Below, piece by piece: positions 6,778 to 11,866 of a stretch of 12,628 nt of DNA; position 1 is the stretch's first letter, and every line of letters starts with the position of its first letter. The stretch lies in contig JBLMZH010000026.1 of NCBI GenBank assembly GCA_050258715.1, positions 1 through 12,628 on the forward strand, in the 5' to 3' direction. The notes under the pieces were generated by a model. It made no database searches, was not told the origin of the DNA, and saw nothing but the letters and a program-made list of their open reading frames with translations. This DNA is from JBLMZH01 sp050258715 (GTDB taxonomy: Bacteria; Patescibacteriota; Doudnabacteria; UBA920; O2-02-FULL-48-8). The position numbers were made by a program, and so were the translations under genes.

Positions 6778-7311
6778 TTAAGCAGTGCCGTTTTTGTGCA
6801 GCAAACCTTTTCTGATCGGCATCAAATATTTTCTGGGATTAGTATCAAGGTCCAAATGATAATCCACTATCTCGCGCATTTTTGAAGAAGTGCTTTTACC
6901 GAAGGACAAAAGCTCGACTCTTTGCCCCAGAATTTGGAGGTATTCAAGCAAGGGAATATAATCGCCGTCGCCTGAGGCCAAAACAATCGCATCGAGCTTA
7001 GGGGAAAGCTTGATAATATCCATGACAATTCCGACATCCCAGTCGCCTTTTTTTGTCCCCCCGTAATAAGTTTGAAGATCCTTAAGTTTGACTTCGAGCC
7101 CCGCTTTTTTTAAGGCGTCGAAAAACGTTTGCTCTTCCGGCATCTGGGCCCTGATCCCGTAGGCAATGGCCCTAACTAGTGGCCTCTCCCCGACCGCATC
7201 CTTCAGTATGGCTGAAAAATTGACCCGCGCGTTATAGACATTGCGCGCTGTGTAGTAAAGATTCTGAACGTCTATGAAAAGTCCGACTCTTTGTTCTGCT
7301 AATTTTGACAT
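6778..7311 (-). CDS. NYN-domain (LabA/DUF88-like) protein, predicted ribonuclease
   Basis: 177 residues forming a single NYN domain of the PIN-like nuclease superfamily. Seen: strand 1 RVGLFIDVQNLYY with D14 and N17, KKGDWDVGIVMDI (87-99) with D92 and D98, and ASGDGDYIPLL (112-122) with D115 and D117. These acidic residues match the metal-binding set, so activity on RNA is plausible. I chose ATG 7309-7311. A longer in-frame start at 7377 would overlap rmuC by 44 nt and add 22 residues unlike the family before the first strand. The gene begins 22 nt after rmuC and stops 11 nt before the outer tRNA sequence, so it should be co-transcribed with both. A role in RNA processing or turnover is inferred; the substrate is unknown. 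Confidence 0.88.
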   Translation of the reverse strand: MSKLAEQRVGLFIDVQNLYYTARNVYNARVNFSAILKDAVGERPLVRAIAYGIRAQMPEEQTFFDALKKAGLEVKLKDLQTYYGGTKKGDWDVGIVMDIIKLSPKLDAIVLASGDGDYIPLLEYLQILGQRVELLSFGKSTSSKMREIVDYHLDLDTNPRKYLMPIRKGLLHKNGTA

Positions 7312-7333
7312 GTATTTAAAAATTTTTGTTAAT

Positions 7334-8359
7334 TTATAAAAGTTTTTCCGGCTTTGACTGAGCCGCAAGTTCGGCAACCGTGTCTTCTTCGGTCAGCTGA
7401 AGGTTCGCCGCATTTGAAATCTGCCCCTTGAGCTTACCAAAACTGTCGATGGCTGTGCCCATGGTGTTGTTGGTGTTCTTGACGTGATTGGCCAAAGTGT
7501 CGAGAACCTTAGTAAATTTTTCGCTTTCCTGTTTGATGCCGTTGATCATGGCCAGGACTTGATGAGCGGCCTTGCCGATCTGCTGGCCGCGAAGCGAGAC
7601 GAGAAAAGCTCTTAGCGTGACATTAATCGTGTTCGGCCCGACAATTATGACCTTTTTGGAGCGGGCATAAACCGAGGTGTCGGCATCTCCCGCGACTTCC
7701 ATATAAACGCCCTCGCTCGGAATGAACATCAAGGCATAGTCAAACGTTCCTTCCTGCGGAAGAATATATTTTTTATGGATCTCGTCGATCCTTTTTTTGA
7801 CGTCTTTGATGAACGCCTTTTTTAGAGGTTCCGAGGACTCGTCGGTTTTGGCCTCCTTGAACAGCCGGTAGTTTTCCATGCTGAACTTGCTGTCGATCGG
7901 AAGCAAAAGGTCCCCGACCAAGATCGCGGCATCGACCACTTCGCCGTTCTTGAACCTGTGCTGAAACCGGCAAAATTCCTTGGGAAAAATATCGGTCAAA
8001 AGGTTTTCCAGGATCTCTTCACCGAAATTGCCGCGAAGTTTTGGCGAGGTCAGGGTTTCAGTCAGTTTCCTTATGTCCGGTCCGATCTGGGTGACGCCTC
8101 CAAGCTCTTTGGAAAGACGCGCCACTTCACGGGCGGCGTTGTCGAGACGCTCATTGACCACCCGATTTGCGTCATGGATGTTCTTTTGCATGCTGTCGCG
8201 GGTCGTTTCCGTGCTCTGCTTCATGTCTTTCATCCATTCCATCATGACCTTCATGGCTTCGCTGTTCTCGGACTGCCTGGGTTTTTTAAGCATCAAATAA
8301 AGGATTGCGGCAAAACCGATGACGAGTACTGCTAAAATTGCGGTTGTGGCTTGATTCAT
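7334..8359 (-). CDS. rmuC: RmuC-family DNA recombination protein
   Basis: 341 residues. An N-terminal membrane anchor spans about 5-24 (TTAILAVLVIGFAAILYLML), followed by a helical, probably coiled-coil region (30-85) and the RmuC domain (about 95-330). Family landmarks seen are RGNFGEEILENLL (109-121), LLLPIDSKFSMENY (151-164), YALMFIPSEGVYM (208-220) and VIIVGPNTINVTLRAF (237-252). RmuC limits recombination at inverted repeats in E. coli and is related to PD-(D/E)XK nucleases; its biochemical activity is not settled. The ATG at 8357-8359 lies 6 nt after a TATAAT box with no room for a leader. It is the first gene of a unit running through the NYN gene, the tRNA-Arg locus and the 392-residue protein. 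Confidence 0.92.
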   Translation of the reverse strand: MNQATTAILAVLVIGFAAILYLMLKKPRQSENSEAMKVMMEWMKDMKQSTETTRDSMQKNIHDANRVVNERLDNAAREVARLSKELGGVTQIGPDIRKLTETLTSPKLRGNFGEEILENLLTDIFPKEFCRFQHRFKNGEVVDAAILVGDLLLPIDSKFSMENYRLFKEAKTDESSEPLKKAFIKDVKKRIDEIHKKYILPQEGTFDYALMFIPSEGVYMEVAGDADTSVYARSKKVIIVGPNTINVTLRAFLVSLRGQQIGKAAHQVLAMINGIKQESEKFTKVLDTLANHVKNTNNTMGTAIDSFGKLKGQISNAANLQLTEEDTVAELAAQSKPEKLL

Positions 8360-8365
8360 GGATTA

Positions 8366-8374
8366 ATTATACCA
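8366..8374 (-). promoter_or_regulatory. Extended -10 promoter of rmuC, probable leaderless start
   Basis: TGG-TATAAT (8374-8366) followed by TAATCC and the rmuC ATG. The geometry is the same as at the helicase gene (box, six bases, ATG). Possible weak -35 TTCATA, 17 nt upstream. Confidence 0.65.
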
Positions 8375-8397
8375 GATAAGGCCGGGAATATGAACCA

Positions 8398-8426
8398 TTG
8401 CATTTTGATCTCCATTGGGTTATACT
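8398..8426 (+). promoter_or_regulatory. Promoter of the GC-rich plus-strand gene
   Basis: TATACT at 8421-8426 with a poor -35 TTGCAT at 8398-8403, 17 nt away. The start would be near 8432, leaving a leader of about 28 nt. It is divergent from the rmuC promoter. Confidence 0.5.
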
Positions 8427-8446
8427 TTGTGGTCAGAAACAGGAAC

Positions 8447-8453
8447 AAGGAGG
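8447..8453 (+). promoter_or_regulatory. Strong Shine-Dalgarno site deciding the GTG start
   Basis: AAGGAGG, six bases before GTG 8460-8462. It is the only convincing Shine-Dalgarno site seen before a gene in this window, and it rules out the upstream ATG at 8415, which would lie before the transcription start. Confidence 0.8.
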
Positions 8454-8459
8454 AGTGAA

Positions 8460-8879
8460 GTGACCACAAGGCAGCGCCGGAATCTCGTTGTCGGAGCGGT
8501 CAGTCTGATCGCCATCGTCTTCTTGTATTTCGCGGTTGTTCGTCCCTGGCTCAGCAAGGAGTCGACGGGCGCGGTCGTTCAGAAGTCAGCTCTGACCGCG
8601 GACGTGAAGACCCTGGCTGAACGCCAGCTGGAAGCGAAGGTCGCAAGCCTTGAGAGCCAGATCGCCGAGCTTACGCAGAAGAACAGGGTTCAGGCGGACG
8701 ACATCAAGGCCCAGGAGGAGCGGGCGATCAAGGCCGAGGACGAACTGGCCAAGTTCAAGCGGACAGTTGCGACGACCGGAGCGAGGAAGGCTGGGGTCAG
8801 GGCACCGGGCGGATCTGTCACGGTCGCCGAGGACGGGCACAAGATCAACCGGCATTACGGAACCATGGTCGTGCGCTGA
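8460..8879 (+). CDS. Membrane-anchored coiled-coil protein of unknown function
   Basis: 139 residues from GTG 8460. MTTRQRR is a basic cytoplasmic start, residues 8-27 (NLVVGAVSLIAIVFLYFAVV) form one membrane helix, about 45-102 is a heptad-rich coiled coil dense in E, K, A and Q (TLAERQLEAKVASLESQIAE), and the tail is glycine/basic-rich, ending HYGTMVVR. This predicts a signal-anchor protein with an external coiled coil. It is the only plus-strand gene. G+C is 60% in two 60-base samples against 43% in one sample of rmuC, and codons are rich in CTG, GTC, GCC and AAG. It has a Shine-Dalgarno site unlike its neighbours. It may be horizontally acquired. Family not recognised. Confidence 0.8.
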   Translation: MTTRQRRNLVVGAVSLIAIVFLYFAVVRPWLSKESTGAVVQKSALTADVKTLAERQLEAKVASLESQIAELTQKNRVQADDIKAQEERAIKAEDELAKFKRTVATTGARKAGVRAPGGSVTVAEDGHKINRHYGTMVVR

Positions 8880-8915
8880 CGACTGCTTCCTCCGCCACTT
8901 CGCCACAACAAAAAG

Positions 8916-8950
8916 AAAGGCAATCTCTGCAAAGGGGTTGCCTTTTCTAA
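8916..8950 (+). terminator. Terminator after the plus-strand gene (can act both ways)
   Basis: AAAGGCAA (8916-8923) pairs with TTGCCTTT (8938-8945) around a 14-nt loop, followed by TCTAATT on the plus strand. On the minus strand the hairpin is followed by CTTTTTG, so it may also back up termination of the tRNA-Asp transcript. Confidence 0.75.
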
Positions 8951-8971
8951 TTGCAAAATTTTTTTGCCCAC

Positions 8972-9004
8972 GGCAAAATAAAAACACTATGCAAATATAG
9001 TGTT
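8972..9004 (-). terminator. Terminator of the tRNA cluster transcript
   Basis: AACACTAT/ATAGTGTT (9004-8997 with 8990-8983), loop ATTTGC, then TTTATTTTG on the minus strand. It lies 8 nt beyond the CCA of tRNA-Asp. Confidence 0.8.
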
Positions 9005-9012
9005 CTTATTTT

Positions 9013-9090
9013 TGGCGCTCGCTACGGGATTTGAACCCGTGGTCTTCTCCGTGACAGGGAGACGTGTTAACCGGGCTACACCAAGCGAGC
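9013..9090 (-). tRNA. tRNA-Asp (anticodon GTC)
   Basis: Acceptor GCTCGCT/AGCGAGC, anticodon arm TCTCC CTGTCAC GGAGA (anticodon GTC), T arm ACGGG TTCAAAT CCCGT, discriminator G as usual for Asp, and encoded CCA (9015-9013). It is the last tRNA of the cluster before the terminator. Confidence 0.95.
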
Positions 9091-9092
9091 TC

Positions 9093-9206
9093 GGGCTCGG
9101 GTTTTGGGTGAAAATTAACGCTGTCATTCGGCGCTGCCGAATGCAGCTCACTCTCGATCGCCTTGAGCGATCTGCGAGACGTAATTTTCACCCAAAACCC
9201 TCACTT
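9093..9206. repeat. Structured intergenic element A (outer stem with two hairpins)
   Basis: Perfect 19-bp outer arms GGGTTTTGGGTGAAAATTA (9099-9117) and its complement (9182-9200). Inside are hairpin 1, GCTG-t-CATTCGGC-gct-GCCGAATG-CAGC (9120-9147), and hairpin 2, GATCGC-cttga-GCGATC (9156-9172), closed by CTC/GAG. The ends carry GCTCGGG and CCCTCACT. It shares its fold, but not its stem sequences, with element B. Confidence 0.85.
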
Positions 9207-9315
9207 TAGAATTTCATTCTTTTTTCATCAGCGAGGTATTTGTCCTACGCAGCGTAATAACAAGCTTAAGCTATTAGGCGGAGTGGGACAAATACCGAGC
9301 TGGTTTTTCTCCTGG
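9198..9315. repeat. 118-bp direct repeat, copy 1
   Basis: It matches 9499-9616 at 107 of 118 positions without gaps. It runs from the right arm of element A to the CCA of tRNA-Met, and includes AGAATttcATTCT and element c1. Confidence 0.9.
9230..9301 (+). repeat. Structured intergenic element c1
   Basis: AGCGAGG...CCGAGCT ends; outer stem GGTATTTGTCC (9235-9245) with GGACAAATACC (9286-9296), extended by AGC/GCT across tandem G-A mismatches. Two hairpins lie inside: TACG cag CGTA, and TAATA...TATTA around AGCTTAAGCT. Confidence 0.75.
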
Positions 9316-9387
9316 TAGCAGGGGTGGGATTTGAACCCACGACCAACGGCTTATGAGTCCGCTGCTCTACCACTGAGCTACCCTGCC
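9313..9387 (-). tRNA. tRNA with CAT anticodon (elongator Met or Ile2)
   Basis: Acceptor GGCAGGG/CCCTGCT (G1-U72 wobble), D arm GCTC AGTGGTA GAGC, anticodon loop CTCATAA, T arm GTGGG TTCAAAT CCCAC and encoded CCA (9315-9313). The top pair of the anticodon stem is A-G. It lacks the initiator features, so it is elongator tRNA-Met or the lysidine-modified tRNA-Ile; sequence reading alone does not separate them. Confidence 0.9.
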
Positions 9388-9391
9388 AAGC

Positions 9392-9506
9392 GCTCGGGAT
9401 ATTTGCAGAATTACCGGTTGTCTTCCGCCGAAGGCGGAAGCAACCTGCAACTCTCGCCCCGCTCGACGCGGGGCTCCGAGGGCTAATTCTGCAAATATCC
9501 CTCGCT
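9392..9506. repeat. Structured intergenic element B (same fold as A)
   Basis: Perfect 18-bp arms GGGATATTTGCAGAATTA (9396-9413) and complement (9484-9501). Hairpin 1 is GGTTG-t-CTTCCGCC-gaa-GGCGGAAG-CAACC (9416-9445), with the same bulged T as in A. Hairpin 2 is GCCCCGC-tcgac-GCGGGGC (9456-9474), closed by CTC/GAG. The ends are GCTCGGG and CCCTCGCT. Confidence 0.85.
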
Positions 9507-9616
9507 TTAGAATTTCATTCTTTTTCAATCAGCGAGGTATTTGTCCTACGCAGCGTAATAACTAGCTTAAGCTATTAGGTGAAGTTGGGCAAATGCCGAG
9601 CTGGTTTATTTCCTGG
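9499..9616. repeat. 118-bp direct repeat, copy 2
   Basis: Second copy of 9198-9315. It runs from the right arm of element B to the CCA of the duplicated initiator tRNA 3' end. Confidence 0.9.
9531..9602 (+). repeat. Structured intergenic element c2
   Basis: Copy of c1 with the same ends. The right arm is GGGCAAATGCC (9587-9597): two A-to-G changes that remain paired as U-G only if the plus strand is the RNA. Confidence 0.75.
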
Positions 9617-9636
9617 TTGCGCGGGTGGGATTTGAA
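9614..9636 (-). repeat. Duplicated 3' end of the initiator tRNA
   Basis: Twenty-three bases, from the T loop TTCAAA through CCA, match the 3' end of tRNA-fMet (9736-9758) except for one base. There is no T-stem 5' strand and no anticodon arm, so it is not a tRNA gene. It resembles the target-site duplication left by insertion at a tRNA 3' end. Confidence 0.8.
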
Positions 9637-9724
9637 GTCCAGGGCAGCGCCGAACATCCGCTGGATGTTCGTCGACGCTCAACCGCGCCCTTCGGGCTTG
9701 TTTCGCTTCTGCCCGTTCAAATCC
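9628..9724. repeat. Structured intergenic element D overlapping the tRNA 3' remnant
   Basis: Outer arms GGATTTGAA (9628-9636) plus GGGCAG (9642-9647) pair with CTGCCC (9709-9714) plus TTCAAATCC (9716-9724). Inside are CGAACATCC-gct-GGATGTTCG (9651-9671), with AGCG/CGCT outside it, and GCCC-ttc-GGGC (9687-9697), with CAA/TTG outside it. The outline is the same as A and B, but one outer arm is made of T-arm sequence. Confidence 0.75.
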
Positions 9725-9735
9725 TGACAATTTAT

Positions 9736-9811
9736 TGGTTGCGGGGGTGGGATTTGAACCCACAATCTCAAGGTTATGAGCCTTGCGAGATACCAATTTC
9801 TCTACCCCGCG
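9736..9811 (-). tRNA. Initiator tRNA-fMet (anticodon CAT)
   Basis: Starts CGCGGGG and ends CCCCGCA-A-CCA, so C1 faces A72, the unpaired first position that marks initiators. The D stem GAGA/TCTC has A11-U24. The anticodon arm is CAAGG CTCATAA CCTTG and the T arm is GTGGG TTCAAAT CCCAC. CCA is encoded (9738-9736). Only two of the three G-C pairs usual in the initiator anticodon stem are present; the third is A-U. Confidence 0.92.
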
Positions 9812-9877
9812 CCGAGTCAATTAACAAAAAACAGGTTTGGATTCCTTATGTCACCTCGAAACCGAAATCCTGCTAAA

Positions 9878-9891
9878 CCCGTCCAGACGGG
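9878..9891 (-). other. Leader hairpin before the tRNA cluster
   Basis: CCCGT ctgg ACGGG, within the first bases of the predicted tRNA precursor. There is no T tract on the minus strand, so it is not an intrinsic terminator there. Confidence 0.45.
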
Positions 9892-9899
9892 CATAAAAA

Positions 9900-9908
9900 A
9901 GTATACCA
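9900..9908 (-). promoter_or_regulatory. Extended -10 promoter for the tRNA cluster
   Basis: TGG-TATACT (9908-9900) with only a weak -35 (TTTTCG region). The start near 9893 would give an 82-nt leader before tRNA-fMet. No clear terminator separates cca from it, so cca read-through may also feed the cluster. Confidence 0.55.
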
Positions 9909-9935
9909 CGAAAGTCAGAAACCGAAAAGGCCTTC

Positions 9936-11321
9936 TTATTTCATTTTTTGCAGATATTCCTTGAGTGTTTTTTCGTCCGTAACAGTTCCGTGGTAAATTT
10001 GCTCGATTACATCCAGGATCAAAGCTTTGACTTCGGGTCCCGGCCCGATCTTCGCAAGGTTCATTATGGTCTGGCCATTGGCCAGCTTGTCCGTCAGCGG
10101 TTTGAGAGTTTCCAGTTTCTTTAGCATCTTAAGCGAATCAATCGCCACCTGTCCCAAACCAGGCTGTGGCTTGCCGCCGATCTCGTCAGTCCGCAAATTC
10201 GATTTGGAATCAACGTACCAAATTTCCGCCAGCAATTTAAATCGCGGATCCAAAAGGTATGCCAGCTGTTTGGAAAATGTCATATCGCGAAACTTCACCC
10301 GGACATCGTGATTTAATATGAGCCAGCCGATCAGTTCCTTTGATGAACTTGAAAATTTCAGACGCTGGGCAAACCTGTCAAACATTTCTTTCGAAACCTG
10401 CTGGTGCCCGGAAAAAAAGTTGACCATTTCCCCTTTGCGTTCCATGACTTTTTCGATTTTTGTTTTACCGAGGTCGTGAAAAAGTCCGGTATAAATCGCG
10501 TCCAAGCTGTTAACTTGCGAAATGAAAAGCAGGGTGTGCTCGAAGACGCTTCCTTCAAGATGATAGTGTTTCGAACCGTGGAAGGTTTTTTTGGCGTTGA
10601 TCAGTTCAGGAACCAAAAATTTGAGCAATCCGATTCTGTCCAGAATGCGGATTCCTTCCACCCGGTTTTGGTCCAAAAGCATCTTGTCCAGCTCGGCTTT
10701 GATCCGCTCCCCCGCGATCCCCTGCAGATATTTTGCCCTGATTTTGATCGCGGCAAAGGAATTCTTTTCGATCTTAAATTTTAATACTGAGGCGAAGCGG
10801 GCCGCGCGCAGCATGCGTAAGGCGTCCTCGTCTATCCGGTCAGCAGGTTTTCCCACGAATCTTAAAAGGCCCTGTTTAAGGTCCTTAAGTCCGTTGAAGT
10901 AGTCGGTCAGTTTTCCCGTCAGCGGGTCAAAGTAAAGCGCGTTGATTGTGAAATCGCGGCGCTTGGCGTCGGTCTTGGGGTCGTCAATAAATTTGACGTT
11001 ATCGGGATGCCTCCTGTCCGAGTAGCGCGATTCAGCCCGAAAGGTCGTGATCTCGACCGGTTTTTGCTCGATTATTGCGAGTATTGTACCAAACCGCTTG
11101 CCAACCGGTTTGAACTTAATCCCGTTTTTGCGAAGCAGTTTTTCGACCTCGCCCGGCAAGGCCGAAGTTGCGATGTCCAGATTGTCTATTGCTCGCCCCA
11201 AAATCAAATCGCGGACCGAACCGCCCACCCAAAACGCCTGGTAACCGTTATCAGAAAATATTCTGACCAGCCTTTTGCCCTGGGCAAGGAGGCTGTTGTT
11301 CTTTGGCAGTTCGATGTCCAC
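9936..11321 (-). CDS. cca: CCA tRNA nucleotidyltransferase / poly(A) polymerase family protein with HD domain
   Basis: 461 residues, class II nucleotidyltransferase fold that adds or repairs tRNA 3' CCA. Seen: WVGGSVRDLILGR (31-43), the catalytic strand at 46-52 (DNLDIAT), VEITTFR (89-95), RRDFTINALYFD (121-132), EDALRMLRAARF (165-176), then a C-terminal HD phosphohydrolase domain with H254, H262, H282-D283, H306 and H338-D339. The usual D-x-D pair reads N47-L48-D49 here, with an aspartate one residue earlier (D46). The start is GTG 11319-11321, five bases after the preceding stop, so translation is probably coupled to the carbonic-anhydrase-like gene. It lies just upstream of the tRNA cluster. 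All four intact tRNAs here encode CCA, so repair or tailing is likelier than obligatory synthesis. Confidence 0.93.
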   Translation of the reverse strand: MDIELPKNNSLLAQGKRLVRIFSDNGYQAFWVGGSVRDLILGRAIDNLDIATSALPGEVEKLLRKNGIKFKPVGKRFGTILAIIEQKPVEITTFRAESRYSDRRHPDNVKFIDDPKTDAKRRDFTINALYFDPLTGKLTDYFNGLKDLKQGLLRFVGKPADRIDEDALRMLRAARFASVLKFKIEKNSFAAIKIRAKYLQGIAGERIKAELDKMLLDQNRVEGIRILDRIGLLKFLVPELINAKKTFHGSKHYHLEGSVFEHTLLFISQVNSLDAIYTGLFHDLGKTKIEKVMERKGEMVNFFSGHQQVSKEMFDRFAQRLKFSSSSKELIGWLILNHDVRVKFRDMTFSKQLAYLLDPRFKLLAEIWYVDSKSNLRTDEIGGKPQPGLGQVAIDSLKMLKKLETLKPLTDKLANGQTIMNLAKIGPGPEVKALILDVIEQIYHGTVTDEKTLKEYLQKMK

Positions 11322-11326
11322 TGAAA

Positions 11327-11749
11327 TTATGCAATTTTCTTAAAGACGATATTTTGTTCGTGATTCTTATCGAAGACCGCAAGATATGCTTCCACCTGCT
11401 TGCTCGGATATTTTGCCCTGACCACTGAGACCGCATGCCTTAGCTGGAGCTCCTGAAATTTGATCTCTTCGTCGTGAGAAGCGAACTTAGCGGAGCCGCC
11501 GTACGCCCCGCAATCCTCGTGGTTGATCAAAATTATCTGGTTGACGTGGTGAAGCTCCACAGAAATTTCGATGTTTTTTAAGATCCAATCCCTGACCGGC
11601 CCTTCTTCAACGATCATTTTGGCCCCGCCGGCATCGGCTTTGTGGTCCACCGAATAGATGTTAAGCTGTTCTTCGAAGAATTTTTGGAGCGCTTTCCTGA
11701 ACCTGAAATCTATGCAGGAAACGACGATTGCTTGAGCATTGTGTGACAT
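11327..11749 (-). CDS. Beta-carbonic-anhydrase-like protein
   Basis: 140 residues, cytoplasmic. It carries the beta-carbonic anhydrase zinc signatures: SCIDFRF with C12, D14 and R16 (CxDxR), DAGGAK (39-44) at the place of the family's RNAGG-type loop, and INHEDCGAYGG with H77 and C80 (HxxC). The three zinc ligands (C12, H77, C80) and the Asp-Arg dyad are therefore present. It is clearly shorter than typical beta-carbonic anhydrases (about 200 residues), lacking terminal parts used in dimer contacts. It may hydrate CO2 or be a divergent zinc protein; the sequence does not decide. ATG 11747-11749 has no good Shine-Dalgarno site. It is the first gene of the unit with cca and sits downstream of the ATP synthase terminator. 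Confidence 0.8.
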   Translation of the reverse strand: MSHNAQAIVVSCIDFRFRKALQKFFEEQLNIYSVDHKADAGGAKMIVEEGPVRDWILKNIEISVELHHVNQIILINHEDCGAYGGSAKFASHDEEIKFQELQLRHAVSVVRAKYPSKQVEAYLAVFDKNHEQNIVFKKIA

Positions 11750-11775
11750 AAAGACAGAATTAATTCCTCAACGTG

Positions 11776-11804
11776 ATTTTAATTGATTTTTACCTTAGGC
11801 GCAA
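11776..11804 (-). promoter_or_regulatory. Possible promoter of the carbonic-anhydrase-like gene and cca
   Basis: TAAAAT (11776-11781) and TTGCGC (11799-11804) with a 17-nt spacer. The -35 match is weak, but the site lies between the atp terminator and the gene start, where a promoter is expected. Confidence 0.35.
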
Positions 11805-11820
11805 AGCAAAATATATTGGT

Positions 11821-11848
11821 CAAACAAACAGCCCGCGCTTAGGCGGGC
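11821..11848 (-). terminator. Terminator of the ATP synthase operon
   Basis: GCCCGC/GCGGGC stem (11848-11843 with 11836-11831), loop CTAAGC, then TGTTTGTTTG. It lies 18 nt beyond the atpC stop. Confidence 0.8.
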
Positions 11849-11866
11849 CAGGTTGAAAGCAACGGG

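Noticed and set aside
7312..7377. N-terminal extension of the NYN protein to 7377
   Set aside because: It would overlap rmuC by 44 nt and add residues outside the NYN fold; the ATG at 7311 fits the family start.
8415..8459. ATG start of the plus-strand gene at 8415
   Set aside because: It lies upstream of the -10 box; the GTG at 8460 has a perfect Shine-Dalgarno site.
8586..8987. 133-codon minus-strand frame opposite the coiled-coil gene
   Set aside because: It is a shadow of a GC-rich coding region, and it runs through the terminator hairpin.
9099..9724. CRISPR array or insertion sequence in the repeat-rich tRNA region
   Set aside because: Repeats are not regularly spaced with unique spacers, and no cas or transposase gene is present.
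9817..9822. TTGACT just upstream of tRNA-fMet as a -35 box
   Set aside because: The matching -10 would fall inside the tRNA; the extended -10 at 9900-9908 is a better promoter.
9575..9876. Open frames across the tRNA-fMet region on both strands
   Set aside because: They read through tRNA and repeat sequences and are not conserved-looking proteins.
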